A DNA stretch of 50,157 nt from Mesorhizobium sp. (GTDB lineage Bacteria; Pseudomonadota; Alphaproteobacteria; Rhizobiales; Rhizobiaceae), in contig SAQE01000049.1 in the NCBI GenBank assembly GCA_004020545.1, positions 1 through 50,157 on the forward strand, in the 5' to 3' direction. Both the position numbers and the translations under genes were made by a program. Positions 23,253 through 32,292 of this stretch are shown one piece after another. The notes under the pieces are model-generated. The model was given only the letters and a program-made list of their open reading frames with translations, was not told the origin of the DNA and made no database searches. The stretch's first letter is position 1; the number at the start of each line of letters is the position of its first letter.

Positions 23253-24170
23253 CTAGGCGGCGGCCCCCGCCGCATGGAGATGCAAGGCGCGGAACACCGC
23301 CGTGTGGCCAGGGGTCGCAATCGAGAGCTTCATGCCCAGCTCATGCATGCGCCCGGAGAGCCAGGCGACCTCGATGGGCTTGCCTCTTTCAAGGTCGTTG
23401 GCCATCGATGATTTCACATGCGGTGGGAATGCGGTCCATCTCGTGATGACGCGTTCCTCGAATCCTTCCGCCATTGGATGACCGGCCGCGGCGGCAACCG
23501 CCATCCCCTCGTCCCGCAATTGCTCGACGAAGATCCGCGCCTCGGGATCGCCAAGGATTGGACCAATGCCCGAGCGCATGAGCGACGTCGCGCCGGAGAA
23601 GGCTGCAAGTGTGACGAACTTCTCCCAGAGCACGCTGTCGATATCGACGACCGGTTTCAGTTCGAGCCCTACTGCCCGATCGCAAAGCGCTTGAAGCTCG
23701 TGGATCAGAGGCTCACGATGACCGCCGACGAGAATTTGCTGCAGCCCGCCCGCATGGACGACCTCTCCGGGTCTGCCGATGAAGCCGGAAAGGTAGGTGG
23801 CGCCACCGATAACCTTGTCGTCGCGAACATGGCGACGCAGCAATTCGATGCTGTCGATGCCGTTTTGCAGAGTCACGACGCGGGTGTTCCTGGCAATCAG
23901 CGGTCCGAGCGCTGCGGCGGCCTTCTCGCCGTCGTAGAGCTTGACCGCGAAGATCACGAGATCGACGGGGCCGATGTCGGCCGGAGAAGCGCTTGCGGAT
24001 ACGGTGGGCAGGAAAATATTGCCGGTGTCGCTGTGAATTCGCAGGCCACCCTGGCGCATGGCCTCCAGGTGCGCGCCGCGAGCAATGAAGCTGACGTCGC
24101 CTCCCGCCTCGGCGAGCCTGGCCCCGATGTAACCGCCGATGCCGCCCGCACCCATCATTGCGATCCGCAT
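23253..24170 (-). CDS. 2-dehydropantoate 2-reductase family protein (PanE/ApbA)
   Basis: A 305-residue NADPH-dependent reductase. The N-terminus has the dinucleotide motif MGAGGIGGYIGARLAEAG, followed by FAVKLYD, the conserved VVTLQNGIDS and the catalytic-Lys segment VLWEKFVTLAAFSG. In pantothenate synthesis PanE reduces ketopantoate, but bacteria carry several paralogues acting on other 2-oxo acids. The isolated position, without panB or panC, leaves the substrate open. The start follows GAGGGGACGG; an in-frame GTG-type extension of 13 residues upstream is less likely. Confidence 0.85.
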   Translation of the reverse strand: MRIAMMGAGGIGGYIGARLAEAGGDVSFIARGAHLEAMRQGGLRIHSDTGNIFLPTVSASASPADIGPVDLVIFAVKLYDGEKAAAALGPLIARNTRVVTLQNGIDSIELLRRHVRDDKVIGGATYLSGFIGRPGEVVHAGGLQQILVGGHREPLIHELQALCDRAVGLELKPVVDIDSVLWEKFVTLAAFSGATSLMRSGIGPILGDPEARIFVEQLRDEGMAVAAAAGHPMAEGFEERVITRWTAFPPHVKSSMANDLERGKPIEVAWLSGRMHELGMKLSIATPGHTAVFRALHLHAAGAAA

Positions 24171-24377
24171 GCCGTCCCCTCGACGCCGGCTGATGCCATC
24201 GCCGCGCAACGCCGCAGCGAGCTCGCAGCCATGATAATATTAGCAGATACTCAATAAACAGACCAGCCGGCCCGACAGCCGCGCCATTAACCTTCCCCAG
24301 GAGGCCGGACCAAGGTCTGTGTCGCAATTGCCGCGACTGGCCTATAGTCTTGGCTGGCGGCGGGGTGAATCACGCGG

Positions 24378-25775
24378 ATGCTCAGGGAGATCTTGAAACG
24401 ACTTGTGCAAGTCTGGAGCGGGCTGTCGCTGGCCTGGCAGTTCGTGATTGCCGGCGGCATCGGGCTTTTGGCGGTGATGCTCGTGGTTGGCCTTTGGGTA
24501 ACGTCGCAGATCCGTGAGGGGGTGATGCACAACTCCGCCACCACTACCGCGCTCTATGTCGACAGCGTCATCGCACCGCTGCTGCCGGACCTGCGCAAGA
24601 GCCGCGAGCTCGACGACTCGGTCAAGCGGGCGCTGGACGAAACGCTCGGCCAGGGCGCGCTCGGAAAGAGGCTGGTGTCGTTCAAGCTGTGGCGGCGCGA
24701 CGGCACGATCCTCTATTCGAAGGATTCCGACCTTATCGGCAGGCAGTTCAAGCCGAACCTCAACCTCATCGCAGCCTTCGCCGGCAACGTCATGGTCAAA
24801 TACAACCAGTTGGACGACGAGGAAAACGACAAGGAACGGGCGCTCGGCCTGCCGCTGCTCGAAATCTACAATCCCGTGCGTGAGCCCTGGTCCGGCGACG
24901 TCGTGGCCGTGACGGAATTCTACGAGGTCTCCGACGACTTCGAGGCGAACCTGAACTCGGCCCTCAGATGGACCTGGCTGGTGGTGGCCAGCGCCACCGC
25001 GACCTCGCTCGCGCTGTTGTCGGGCATCGTCTTTCGCGGCAGCCGCACCATCCAGACACAGCGCGCCGCGCTGGAGGCCAAGGTCACCGAGTTGCAGTCG
25101 GCCCTTGCGCAGAATTCGTCGCTGCGCCAGCGCGTGCAGCGCGCCTCGCGCCGCGCCACCGCCATCAACGAGCGGTATCTGAGGCGCATCGGCGCCGACC
25201 TGCATGACGGGCCGGCGCAACTGGTGGCGCTTGCCGCGCTCAGGATGGACAGCCCGATCCTGGTCGACCCCGCGACGCCGAAACCGCAGCGCGAGGCCGA
25301 GATCGCCGGCATCCACAAAACGCTCGGCGAGGCGATGCGCGAGATACGCGGCATCTGCAACGGCCTGGTGCTGCCGCAGATCGAGACCCAGGCGGTGGCC
25401 GACATACTGCGGCTGGCCGTGGCCGAGCATGAGCGCCGCACGAACACCAAAGTGTTGCTGACGCTGCCGGAGCGCTTGCCGGAACTCGGCACCTCGGAGA
25501 AGATCAGCATCTATCGTTTCGTGCAGGAAGGGCTGAACAACGCTTACCGACACGGCAAGGGCAAGGGCCAGCAGGTGAGAGCCACGATGAAGGGCGGCAA
25601 GCTGGTGGTCGAGGTGCAGGACACTGGTCCAGGCTTCAACCCCGCAAGGAGCGAAGGCCTCGGGCTTGCCGGCCTCAGGGAGCGTATCGAAAGCATTGGC
25701 GGGCAGTTCGAGACGCTGTCAGGCCCCGGGGGAACGAGACTGGTAATCACATTGTCTGTCGAGGAGCAGCCGTGA
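24378..25775 (+). CDS. Membrane sensor histidine kinase (NarX/LiaS type, HisKA_3)
   Basis: A 465-residue sensor. Two membrane helices (residues about 18-43 and 196-217) frame an extracytoplasmic domain of about 150 residues (ALYVDSVIAPLLPDLRKSRE at its start). A coiled segment leads to the dimerisation helix with phosphorylated His276 in RIGADLHDGPAQL. The ATPase domain has the N box EGLNNAYRHG and G boxes DTGPGFNP and GLGLAGLRERI. It overlaps the response regulator start by four bases, so they form one two-component system. The signal is unknown; the sensor domain is not one I can name. Confidence 0.9.
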   Translation: MLREILKRLVQVWSGLSLAWQFVIAGGIGLLAVMLVVGLWVTSQIREGVMHNSATTTALYVDSVIAPLLPDLRKSRELDDSVKRALDETLGQGALGKRLVSFKLWRRDGTILYSKDSDLIGRQFKPNLNLIAAFAGNVMVKYNQLDDEENDKERALGLPLLEIYNPVREPWSGDVVAVTEFYEVSDDFEANLNSALRWTWLVVASATATSLALLSGIVFRGSRTIQTQRAALEAKVTELQSALAQNSSLRQRVQRASRRATAINERYLRRIGADLHDGPAQLVALAALRMDSPILVDPATPKPQREAEIAGIHKTLGEAMREIRGICNGLVLPQIETQAVADILRLAVAEHERRTNTKVLLTLPERLPELGTSEKISIYRFVQEGLNNAYRHGKGKGQQVRATMKGGKLVVEVQDTGPGFNPARSEGLGLAGLRERIESIGGQFETLSGPGGTRLVITLSVEEQP

Positions 25776-26416
25776 CCGCACCCATCCGTATAGCCATTGT
25801 CGACGACCATCCGCTGTTTCGCGAGGGCGTGGCGCGCAGCCTCGGCGAGATCGGCGGCTTCGAACTTGTAGGCGAAGGCGCCAGCGCCGAGGATGCCGAA
25901 AGGCTGGTCCGCGCCAGCGCTCCCGATATCCTGATGCTCGACATCAGCATGCCGGGCGGCGGCCTCAATGCGCTGGCCAGCATCCTGGCGGCGGCGCCTG
26001 AGCAGAAGATCGTCATGCTGACGGTTTCGGAAACCAATTCCGACGTCGCCCAGGCGCTCAAGGCCGGCGCGCGCGGCTATGTGCTGAAGGGAGTCGGCTC
26101 CAAGTCGCTGGCCGAGATCCTGCGCGATGTCGCCAACGGCCAGAGCTATGTCTCGCCGACACTCTCGGCCCGGCTGCTGTCGGACCTCTTGCAACCTACC
26201 GGCCGCAAGCCCGACCCGCTCAGCCAGCTCACCGGTCGCGAGGCCGAGATCCTGAAGCTGGTGGGTGAGGGCTTGAGCAACAAGGAAGTCGCCGCCCGGC
26301 TGGCGCTGCAGGAAAAGACGGTCAAGCACCACATGACCAGGGTGCTGGCCAAGCTCAACGTGCGCAACCGCACGGAAGCGGCGCTGCTGATGCATGAGGC
26401 GAAAGATCGGCAGTAG
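25772..26416 (+). CDS. NarL/FixJ-type response regulator
   Basis: A 214-residue regulator. The receiver has the acidic pocket (VDDHP), phosphorylated Asp57 in LMLDISMPG and the conserved Lys in YVLKG. The C-terminal LuxR helix-turn-helix is LTGREAEILKLVGEGLSN, then KEVAARLALQEKTVKHHM. It starts at a GTG that overlaps the kinase stop. It would bind DNA as a dimer after phosphorylation by the adjacent kinase. Targets are not evident from this window. Confidence 0.92.
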   Translation: MTAPIRIAIVDDHPLFREGVARSLGEIGGFELVGEGASAEDAERLVRASAPDILMLDISMPGGGLNALASILAAAPEQKIVMLTVSETNSDVAQALKAGARGYVLKGVGSKSLAEILRDVANGQSYVSPTLSARLLSDLLQPTGRKPDPLSQLTGREAEILKLVGEGLSNKEVAARLALQEKTVKHHMTRVLAKLNVRNRTEAALLMHEAKDRQ

Positions 26417-26496
26417 GGAATAGGGAAAAGAACCCTACTGCTGCCTACTGCCTATTCCCTAAAGCAATCACCCCCGTCTCCGGAAGAAGGGGGTGA
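26414..26496. terminator. Two hairpins between convergent genes
   Basis: TAGGGAATAGG (26414-26424, including the regulator stop codon) pairs perfectly with CCTATTCCCTA (26451-26461). Its loop holds direct copies of CCTACTG. A second stem, TCACCCCC (26468-26475) with GGGGGTGA (26489-26496), follows; on the minus strand it is succeeded by TTGCTTTA. Together they separate the two-component genes from the convergent Gly/Asn-rich gene. Confidence 0.6.
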
Positions 26497-26536
26497 CATG
26501 CGAGGGTGCGGGAAAAGGGGTAGCTTCTCTCAACCC

Positions 26537-27013
26537 TCACAAGTTCAGCAGGCGGGCGAAATCCTCCCGCGTCGCCTGGCGCTCGACGATGGTGCGGCCT
26601 TGCGCATCCGTCATCTCGAAGCGGCCGGCGTCGATCTCTTCCCTCATGCCGTTGCGGTGGATGACGGTGATCTTGTTGCCGTCGACCTCGACCGTGTCGC
26701 CGGTCGCGGCATTGACATGGCTGCCCTTGCTGCCACGACTGGCGTTGCCTTTGCCGCTGTTGTTCCCAGCGCCGGCATTGGCATTACCGCCACCGGCGTT
26801 GCCGTTGCCCGAATTGCCACCGCTGTTGCCACCGCCATTGCCGTTGCCGCCACCATTGCCACCCCCGCCGTTGCCGTTGCCGGCATAAGCTGTGGCCACG
26901 ACGAACTTGGCAGCGACATCGGGTGTGAAATGATAGGTGACGACAACAAGCGCCAGCGCGTTTGCGGCGCGCAGCGTGAAGCGAGCAAACCTCTTGAAGG
27001 CGGGTCGGCGCAT
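26537..27013 (-). CDS. Exported Gly/Asn-rich low-complexity protein, copy 1
   Basis: A 158-residue protein in three parts. An N-terminal signal or anchor segment (RAANALALVVVTYHFTP) ends near AYA at residue 44. Residues about 45-95 are almost only Gly, Asn, Ser and Ala (runs such as GNGGGGNGGGNGN). A conserved C-terminal module follows (HVNAATGDTVEVDGNKITV, then GMREEIDAGRFEMTD and GRTIVERQATREDFARL). The C-terminal module is short and beta-rich. Function unknown; a cell-surface or matrix role is a guess from composition. A frameshifted paralogue and its upstream DNA lie just upstream. Confidence 0.75.
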   Translation of the reverse strand: MRRPAFKRFARFTLRAANALALVVVTYHFTPDVAAKFVVATAYAGNGNGGGGNGGGNGNGGGNSGGNSGNGNAGGGNANAGAGNNSGKGNASRGSKGSHVNAATGDTVEVDGNKITVIHRNGMREEIDAGRFEMTDAQGRTIVERQATREDFARLLNL

Positions 27014-27624
27014 GCTGTCCTTTTTATGCCGGTTCCGTCTCGGCCCTGCCGAAGTTCCGCTCTCAGCCCGACCAAGGCGGAACCGATGTCTTGACGGCGC
27101 AAGGATTCACATTCGGGTGAGCCGGCGGAAGTGGCCCACGACCCATGCCATATCCGGTCGGACCTTTTTTGCGGCCGCTTGGGGACCATCGTCGCAACCA
27201 GTGGGAGAAACAGCTCCACCCGTAACCGCCGCTGCGTTAACCAAATCGCTTGGAAAATGGCCGGCAATTCTCTATGACTGTGGTCTGCGAGAACCGCGCG
27301 GACGCCCATACGAGCCGCGGCATACTACGGTGCAAGGTGTCCCGTTGGACGCGAAAAGTGCCGTAACGCTTTGTTTTTGCGCATGGATCATTTTCCCCGG
27401 CCTGCGGGGCCATGCGCCAAGGGTCCGCTTCCGGCATTTGTCCCAAAGGCCCAAAAAAGTACCCCCGCCGAAAGGCGGGGGCAAGGTGAGCAGCGGGAGT
27501 TCTGTCGTAAGACGATCAGGACCGAAGAGACGAAGCAAAAGGTGGCAACCTGATTTTGCAGCGCTAGCCTTTGGTCCCTTGAAGATCTAACCCAGATAGA
27601 ACCTCGCTCTCACAAACTCTGCTC
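27014..27624. other. Intergenic region with duplicated upstream DNA
   Basis: No convincing gene. The half next to copy 1 holds AAGTGGCCCACGACCC (27129-27144), GGACCTTTTTTGCGG and CGTCGCAACCAGTGG, all with counterparts upstream of copy 2 (from 28218). The remainder holds the terminator of copy 2 and an AT-containing stretch (ATGATCCATGCGCAAAAAC on the minus strand) that may be a promoter or dispersed motif. Confidence 0.5.
27453..27481 (-). terminator. Rho-independent terminator of the Gly/Asn-rich copy 2 gene
   Basis: A perfect eight-base stem, CCCCCGCC (27462-27469) and GGCGGGGG (27474-27481), with a four-base loop. On the minus strand it is followed by TAC and six T residues (27453-27458 as A on the plus strand). 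It lies about 140 bases past the frameshifted gene. Confidence 0.8.
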
Positions 27625-28123
27625 TCACAAACTCTTCAGGCGATTGAGATCGGTCGTGGTGGCCTTGCGCTCGACGATGGTGCGACCAAATTTGCCTGAA
27701 CCTGCCGTTCTCGATCGTCTCCTTCATTCCGTTCCGGTGCGTGACCTGAATGCCGTTACTGCTAACCTCGACCTTGTCGCCGGTCGCAGCGTTCACATGA
27801 TCGTCGACGTCGGCGGTGCTGCTTGCGGCACTGTTGGAAGCGCTGTTCGCTGCGCCCTTGCTGTTACCGCTGTTTCCGCCACTGTTGCTGTTGCCGCTGC
27901 TGTTGCCCCCAGAATTGCCGTTCCCGTTATTTCCACCGCCACTGTTACCGCCGCCGTTATTCCCGCCGCCATTGCCGTTGCCGCCATTGCCGTTGCCGCC
28001 TTTGCCGGCATAGGCCTTGGCCACCACAGGACCGTCGATGGAGAGATGAAAAGGCGCGACAACCAACGCCAGCGCAGTGAGCGCTTGCAAGACAAGCCTG
28101 CAGCCCATGCGCGCTACGCGCAT
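27625..28123 (-). pseudogene. Exported Gly/Asn-rich protein, copy 2, frameshifted near the C-terminus
   Basis: A paralogue of copy 1: N-terminal hydrophobic segment (VLQALTALALVVAPFHLS), AYAG junction, then a longer Gly/Asn/Ser run (GNGGNGNGGGNNGGGNSGG) and the module DHVNAATGDKVEVSSNGIQV, GMKETIENGRF. At 27694-27697 the frame breaks: compared with copy 1 eight bases are missing, and the expected end (FGRTIVERKATTTDLNRLK) continues one frame over to a TGA at 27625-27627. In the original frame the protein runs on to 27587 with unrelated residues. The start is the ATG after GGGGAG. Either decayed or still secreted with an altered tail. Confidence 0.7.
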
Positions 28124-28332
28124 CCCATTCTCCCCATACCGGCCATCCAGCCCTTCGGCCAAACTACCCCACCGGCAATGTCGCAGCATTAGCATCCCCA
28201 ATCAGCGTGTCGTGCGAAAGTGGCCCACGACCCTTGTCTTGTTTATTCAGACCTTTTTCGCAACGATATCGGACCTAAGTCCTATCGCAACCACCGGATG
28301 TAGTCTGGCACGAACGCGCGTTGTTTTTCCCC

Positions 28333-29220
28333 TTACCCCGGCGAGGAGACCGGCGCTCTTGCCGTCACCGCCGTGCCGAAGGCGGCGGCAATCACGGCGG
28401 CGATGCCGGCGCATTGCAGCGCACTCAAGCTCTCATGCAGGAACAGCAAGCCGGTCAGCGCTCCGAGCGCGGGCTCCAGGGAGGTGAGCGTGCCGTAAAC
28501 CCGAGCCGGCATCCTGGTGAGCGCCATCATCTCGAGCCAGAAGGGCAGCGCACTCGAGAACAGGCCGACGACGGCCGCGCCCGCCATCACATGCGGGTCG
28601 GTGAGATAGGGCCAGGCAGCCGAGAATCCGAAAGGCAGCGCCAGCAGAGCCGCGATCGCCATGCCGTAGGCGGAGGTTCGGACGCCGAGCTCAGCGCCGG
28701 CCTTCTGCGCGAAGATGATATAGAGCCCCCAGCAGCCGCCGGCGGCGAGCGCCAGCAGCACGCCTATCGGATCAAGTCCCCGGCTGACATCGGCAAAAGG
28801 CGAGAGCAGCACGATGCCGGCGACGGCAAAAGCCACCCAGACGAGGTCGAGCAGGCGCCTGGAGCCAAGCGTCGCCACGAAAAGCGGGCCGGTGAATTCG
28901 AGCGCTACGCAAATGCCCAGCGGAATGCGCTCCAGCGCGGTATAAAACAGCAGGTTCATGACCGAGACGGTGACGCCATAGGCTGCGAGCCACGGCAGTC
29001 CCCTTCGTGTCGGCAGCACCTTCCAGGGCCTCAGCACCGCCGCCAGCATCAGCGCGCCGATGAGAAGCCTCAGCATCGTCGTTCCCTCCGCGCCGAGGAC
29101 CGGGAACAGGCCCTTGGCGAAGGCGGCACCCACCTGAACCGAAAGAATGGCGCCGAGCAGCCCAAGGATAGGCAAGGCGCCGGCCTCCGCACGCGCTTTT
29201 GCGATCGGTGTCGACGTCAT
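28333..29220 (-). CDS. EamA-family (RhtA-like) membrane exporter
   Basis: A drug/metabolite transporter of about 295 residues with ten hydrophobic helices in two EamA repeats. ALEFTGPLFVATLGSRR and LTSLEPALGALTGLLFLHE are characteristic of the RhtA threonine/homoserine exporter group. It probably exports an amino acid or related metabolite. The start is the second of two neighbouring ATG codons, six bases after AGGGAG; other in-frame starts reach 29310. It is monocistronic. The specific substrate is inferred from family only. Confidence 0.85.
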   Translation of the reverse strand: MTSTPIAKARAEAGALPILGLLGAILSVQVGAAFAKGLFPVLGAEGTTMLRLLIGALMLAAVLRPWKVLPTRRGLPWLAAYGVTVSVMNLLFYTALERIPLGICVALEFTGPLFVATLGSRRLLDLVWVAFAVAGIVLLSPFADVSRGLDPIGVLLALAAGGCWGLYIIFAQKAGAELGVRTSAYGMAIAALLALPFGFSAAWPYLTDPHVMAGAAVVGLFSSALPFWLEMMALTRMPARVYGTLTSLEPALGALTGLLFLHESLSALQCAGIAAVIAAAFGTAVTARAPVSSPG

Positions 29221-29816
29221 CTCCATCTCCCTGCCCCGCATGGTCAGAGGCATGGATAGGCCCTGGCGGTTGTGCTGTCGTGAGGCAGCCGGCGTCGGAC
29301 GGTGGGACAAGGCCGTTCAACGCCCCGCCGCAGGGCTTGCTGCGCTGCACAAGGCCTTGAAACTCAAGGTTCTTTTTGCATGTTGACTGATGCATCCGGC
29401 GCTATGGTCAAGCCATCTTATTCAATATCCCTGATATACTCGCTATGGTTGCCGTTGTAGATTTCCAACATCCTTGGCGATAAATACTTTCCAATTTCAG
29501 ACTAATTACCCATCGACATTTGGGACCATTGGACAACCCTGCGAATATTTTTGGGGGCAATTATTTCCTATGCCCGTCGGCATCACATCTTATTTCAGGG
29601 GCGTAAGCATTTTGTGTTGCGCTGCAACATCGGCCGCGCCAATCGTTGGCCGGGGGCGTGCTCGTTGGAGGATGCCATTACATTGACCCGGACGGGCATT
29701 CCGCCGGCCGGCAGGGATTGCGCCCTCGCCCCGGACGCCGATTCGTCGATGGGGCGAGCCAATGGGCTTTGCGCGTCCAACGCTCACTATCGCGACAGCC
29801 CCGGCGGAACCCGCTG
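29221..29816. other. AT-rich gene-free stretch
   Basis: About 600 bases between divergent genes. The part from roughly 29390 to 29620 is clearly richer in A and T than the surrounding DNA (for example TTATTCAATATCCCTGATAT). I see no coding frame with a start signal. It probably holds the promoters of the acyltransferase and EamA genes; the base composition could also mark foreign DNA. Confidence 0.4.
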
Positions 29817-30968
29817 ATGACGAATCAGCGCGACATCCAGTTGGACACGCTGCGGGCCGTTGCCGTAACGCTGGTGCTTTACGCGCATTTCCTCGCTCCT
29901 GGAGGTTCGTCCTTCCTCGGCCATCTCGGCGTGCGGCTGTTCTTCGTGCTCTCCGGCTTCCTGATCACGCGGCTTTTGCTGGACGCGCGTGACACCCATG
30001 CATTCGCTGCCGGAACGGCGCTGCGTTCCTTCTATGCCAGGCGCGCGATCCGGATCTTCCCGCCCTATTTCGCGGTGCTGGGGCTCGTCTGGCTCACCGA
30101 TCTGGAGCAGGCGAGATCATCGCTCGCCTGGCATGCGCTCTACCTCTCGAATTTCTGGTATGCGCAGCGCAACGACTGGACGCCCTGGCTGCTCTGCCAT
30201 TTCTGGAGCCTCAGCATCGAGGAGCAGTTCTATCTCGCCTGGCCGCTGATCATGCTGATCGCGCCACGCAGGCGCATCGAGGCGATCACCATCGGCGTCA
30301 TCTGCTTCTCGCTCGCCTACCGTTTCTACTGGCCCATCGCCGCCGACCCGGCGCTGGCGCGGGACCTGTTGCCGCCGGCCTCGATGGATGCGCTTGCCTG
30401 CGGCGCCTTGCTTGCCGTGCGCCGCGCCCGAGGCGTCGACGTGCCGCGATGGATGCGGCTTGGCTGGCCGGCTTTCGCGGCGCTTTTCCTGCTCGTCGTC
30501 TGGTCCGATCCGGGGCCGGCGAATTCGACCTGGGAGTGGCCGCGCTGGGTGCTGGTGCAGGTACTGCCGCTGGCGCCGCTGGTGGTGATCGTCGCCGCCT
30601 GCTCGAACGGCCTCGACGGCATGCTCGGCAGGCTGGCCGAACTGCCGCCGCTCATCTTCCTCGGCCGCATCAGCTACGGCGTCTACCTCTATCACCCGAT
30701 CCTTCTCGCCTATGCCGTCAAGGCGCAGCCATGGATCCCGCTCAACGTCTCGGAACAGGGGGCGGGCCGCTTCCTGGTCGCGGGCGCCGCCACGCTGGTC
30801 GTTGCCGCGCTCTCCTGGGTGGTGTTCGAGAAGCCGCTCAACGGTCTCAAGCGCTATTTCCCTTATGTGGCGCGGCAGGGCGTGGGCATGGCGGGCGATG
30901 CGAGATGGACCAGCCCGACGGCGGACGGTCCCGCGCTCGACCTGCAGAGAACGGTGGCACGACGATAA
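29817..30968 (+). CDS. Acyltransferase family 3 membrane protein (OafA/YrhL type)
   Basis: A 383-residue inner-membrane O-acyltransferase with about ten helices. The opening IQLDTLRAVAVTLVLYAHF carries the conserved Arg and His of the family, FFVLSGFLITRLLL and RRAIRIFPPYF are further hallmarks, and FWSLSIEEQFYL is the second signature. Such enzymes acetylate or otherwise acylate surface polysaccharides, Nod factors or glycolipids. It heads a cluster of two glycosyltransferases and an ABC exporter on the same strand, so modification of the same exported glycan is likely. The ribosome-binding site is weak (GGCGG). Confidence 0.88.
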   Translation: MTNQRDIQLDTLRAVAVTLVLYAHFLAPGGSSFLGHLGVRLFFVLSGFLITRLLLDARDTHAFAAGTALRSFYARRAIRIFPPYFAVLGLVWLTDLEQARSSLAWHALYLSNFWYAQRNDWTPWLLCHFWSLSIEEQFYLAWPLIMLIAPRRRIEAITIGVICFSLAYRFYWPIAADPALARDLLPPASMDALACGALLAVRRARGVDVPRWMRLGWPAFAALFLLVVWSDPGPANSTWEWPRWVLVQVLPLAPLVVIVAACSNGLDGMLGRLAELPPLIFLGRISYGVYLYHPILLAYAVKAQPWIPLNVSEQGAGRFLVAGAATLVVAALSWVVFEKPLNGLKRYFPYVARQGVGMAGDARWTSPTADGPALDLQRTVARR

Positions 30969-30980
30969 TGGCAAACGCCG

Positions 30981-31135
30981 CGCTGCCCCTCATCTGGCTG
31001 CCGCCATCTTCTCCCCGTTTACGGGGAGAAGGGCGCTGTCGCCTCTGGTTTCGCCAATCGCCAGCGTTGCAACCGCTTCTTTCTCCCCGTTTACGGGGAG
31101 AAATGCCCAGCAGGGCAATGAGGGGCGGCGACATC
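30981..31135. repeat. Dispersed palindromic repeat with two identical hairpins
   Basis: Two copies of TTCTCCCCGT-TT-ACGGGGAGAA (31009-31030 and 31081-31102) lie 50 bases apart inside longer inverted arms (GCTGCCCCTCAT at the left, ATGAGGGGCGGC at the right). This is a RIME/REP-type rhizobial intergenic element, sitting between the acyltransferase and the first glycosyltransferase gene. It may affect mRNA stability. Confidence 0.75.
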
Positions 31136-31179
31136 GACAATTGGCCGACGACAGCATCAATTGCAGAGCGGACGGCGGG

Positions 31180-32292
31180 ATGATGACCGTCGCTCCCCTC
31201 ATCTCCGTGCTGTTGCCGGTCTATAATGCCGAGCCCTATGTCGGCGCTGCGATCCAATCGATCCTGAGACAGGACTACGGTCGGCTCGAGGTCATCGCCA
31301 TCGACGACGGATCGACCGACAGGTCGCTGGAGATCCTCGAGCGCTGCCGCCGGGACGACAGCCGCGTCTCAATCATCTCGCGCGAGAACCGCGGCCTCGT
31401 CGCCAGCCTCAACGAGGGGCTGGCGGTCGCGCGCGGCGAGCTGGTCGCGCGCATGGATGCCGACGACTTCGCCTATCCCTGGCGCCTGTCGCGGCAGGCG
31501 GCACTGTTTGCCGCGCGGCCCGAGCTCGGCTTCTGCGGCGCGGTCGTCGACATGCTGCTGCACGGCCGAATCGCGCGGGGCAGGCTCGATCCGGTGTTCC
31601 GCCTCGACCTCTCCGTGCTGTCGCAGTTCTTCACGATCTTCATGCATCCGACGGTGGTCTACAACCGCCGGGTCATCGGCGAGGCCGACCTCCATTACGA
31701 CGGTACCTACCGGCATGCCGAGGATTTCGACCTCTTCCGGCGGCTTGTCGACCGCTATCCGGCAGCCATGATGGAGGAGAGCCTGCTTATTTACCGTGTG
31801 CATCCCGGCAGCGTGACCAGCCGGCACGTTGGCGAGATGCGGCGCACGCATCTCAGGATCGTCGGCGAGAATCTCGAGCGCGAAGGCCTGGCGGAAGACA
31901 GCGCAGACCTGCGCGCGATCGGTGACGAGGTTTCCTTCGATACCGTGCGACGGGCGGCAGCCTTCATCCGCGCGCTGGAAGGGCGGATCGCAGCCCTGCC
32001 CGACACGGCGCGGCCCAGCTTCGAGGCCGGCGCGCTCAACCTATTCTATTTCCTCTACCAGCTCGTCAACGACGAGGAGCGGCCGGCGCTGGCGCATGAG
32101 CTTTTGACGCTTGCCGCGAAATGGAACGCGATCCGCCGCCGCGAAAAATACGCGCTCAGCCCCGGCGCCTGGGCGCCCTGGCTGAGCCAGGCCTCGATGT
32201 GGGCGGGCAAACGCGCGGACCGGGTCGCCCACCGCTTCAAATCAGCGCCCGCGGCGTCGGTGCTGGCGCCTTATCGGACGGGGGCGGCATGA
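31180..32292 (+). CDS. Family 2 glycosyltransferase
   Basis: A 370-residue cytoplasmic GT-A enzyme. The nucleotide-binding start ISVLLPVYNAEPYVGAAIQS, the segment VIAIDDGSTDRSLEIL and the metal-binding ARMDADDFAYPWRL (DxD) are classical, and YRHAEDFDLFRRL supplies the ED catalytic base region. The C-terminal third is helical and without a membrane segment. It would transfer a sugar to a lipid-linked or growing glycan. Two adjacent ATG codons are possible starts. It is followed by a repeat element, then a second glycosyltransferase. Confidence 0.88.
   Translation: MMTVAPLISVLLPVYNAEPYVGAAIQSILRQDYGRLEVIAIDDGSTDRSLEILERCRRDDSRVSIISRENRGLVASLNEGLAVARGELVARMDADDFAYPWRLSRQAALFAARPELGFCGAVVDMLLHGRIARGRLDPVFRLDLSVLSQFFTIFMHPTVVYNRRVIGEADLHYDGTYRHAEDFDLFRRLVDRYPAAMMEESLLIYRVHPGSVTSRHVGEMRRTHLRIVGENLEREGLAEDSADLRAIGDEVSFDTVRRAAAFIRALEGRIAALPDTARPSFEAGALNLFYFLYQLVNDEERPALAHELLTLAAKWNAIRRREKYALSPGAWAPWLSQASMWAGKRADRVAHRFKSAPAASVLAPYRTGAA

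Noticed and set aside
27237-27553. Several 60-90 codon frames on both strands
   Set aside because: They overlap the terminator and upstream repeat, lack ribosome-binding sites and have no protein-like pattern.
29474-29817. Small frames in the AT-rich stretch before the acyltransferase gene
   Set aside because: No start signal or recognisable motif; composition fits non-coding DNA.
30990-31102. Two identical palindromes as a short CRISPR array
   Set aside because: Only two units, each palindromic in itself, within a larger inverted element; no further spacers or cas genes.
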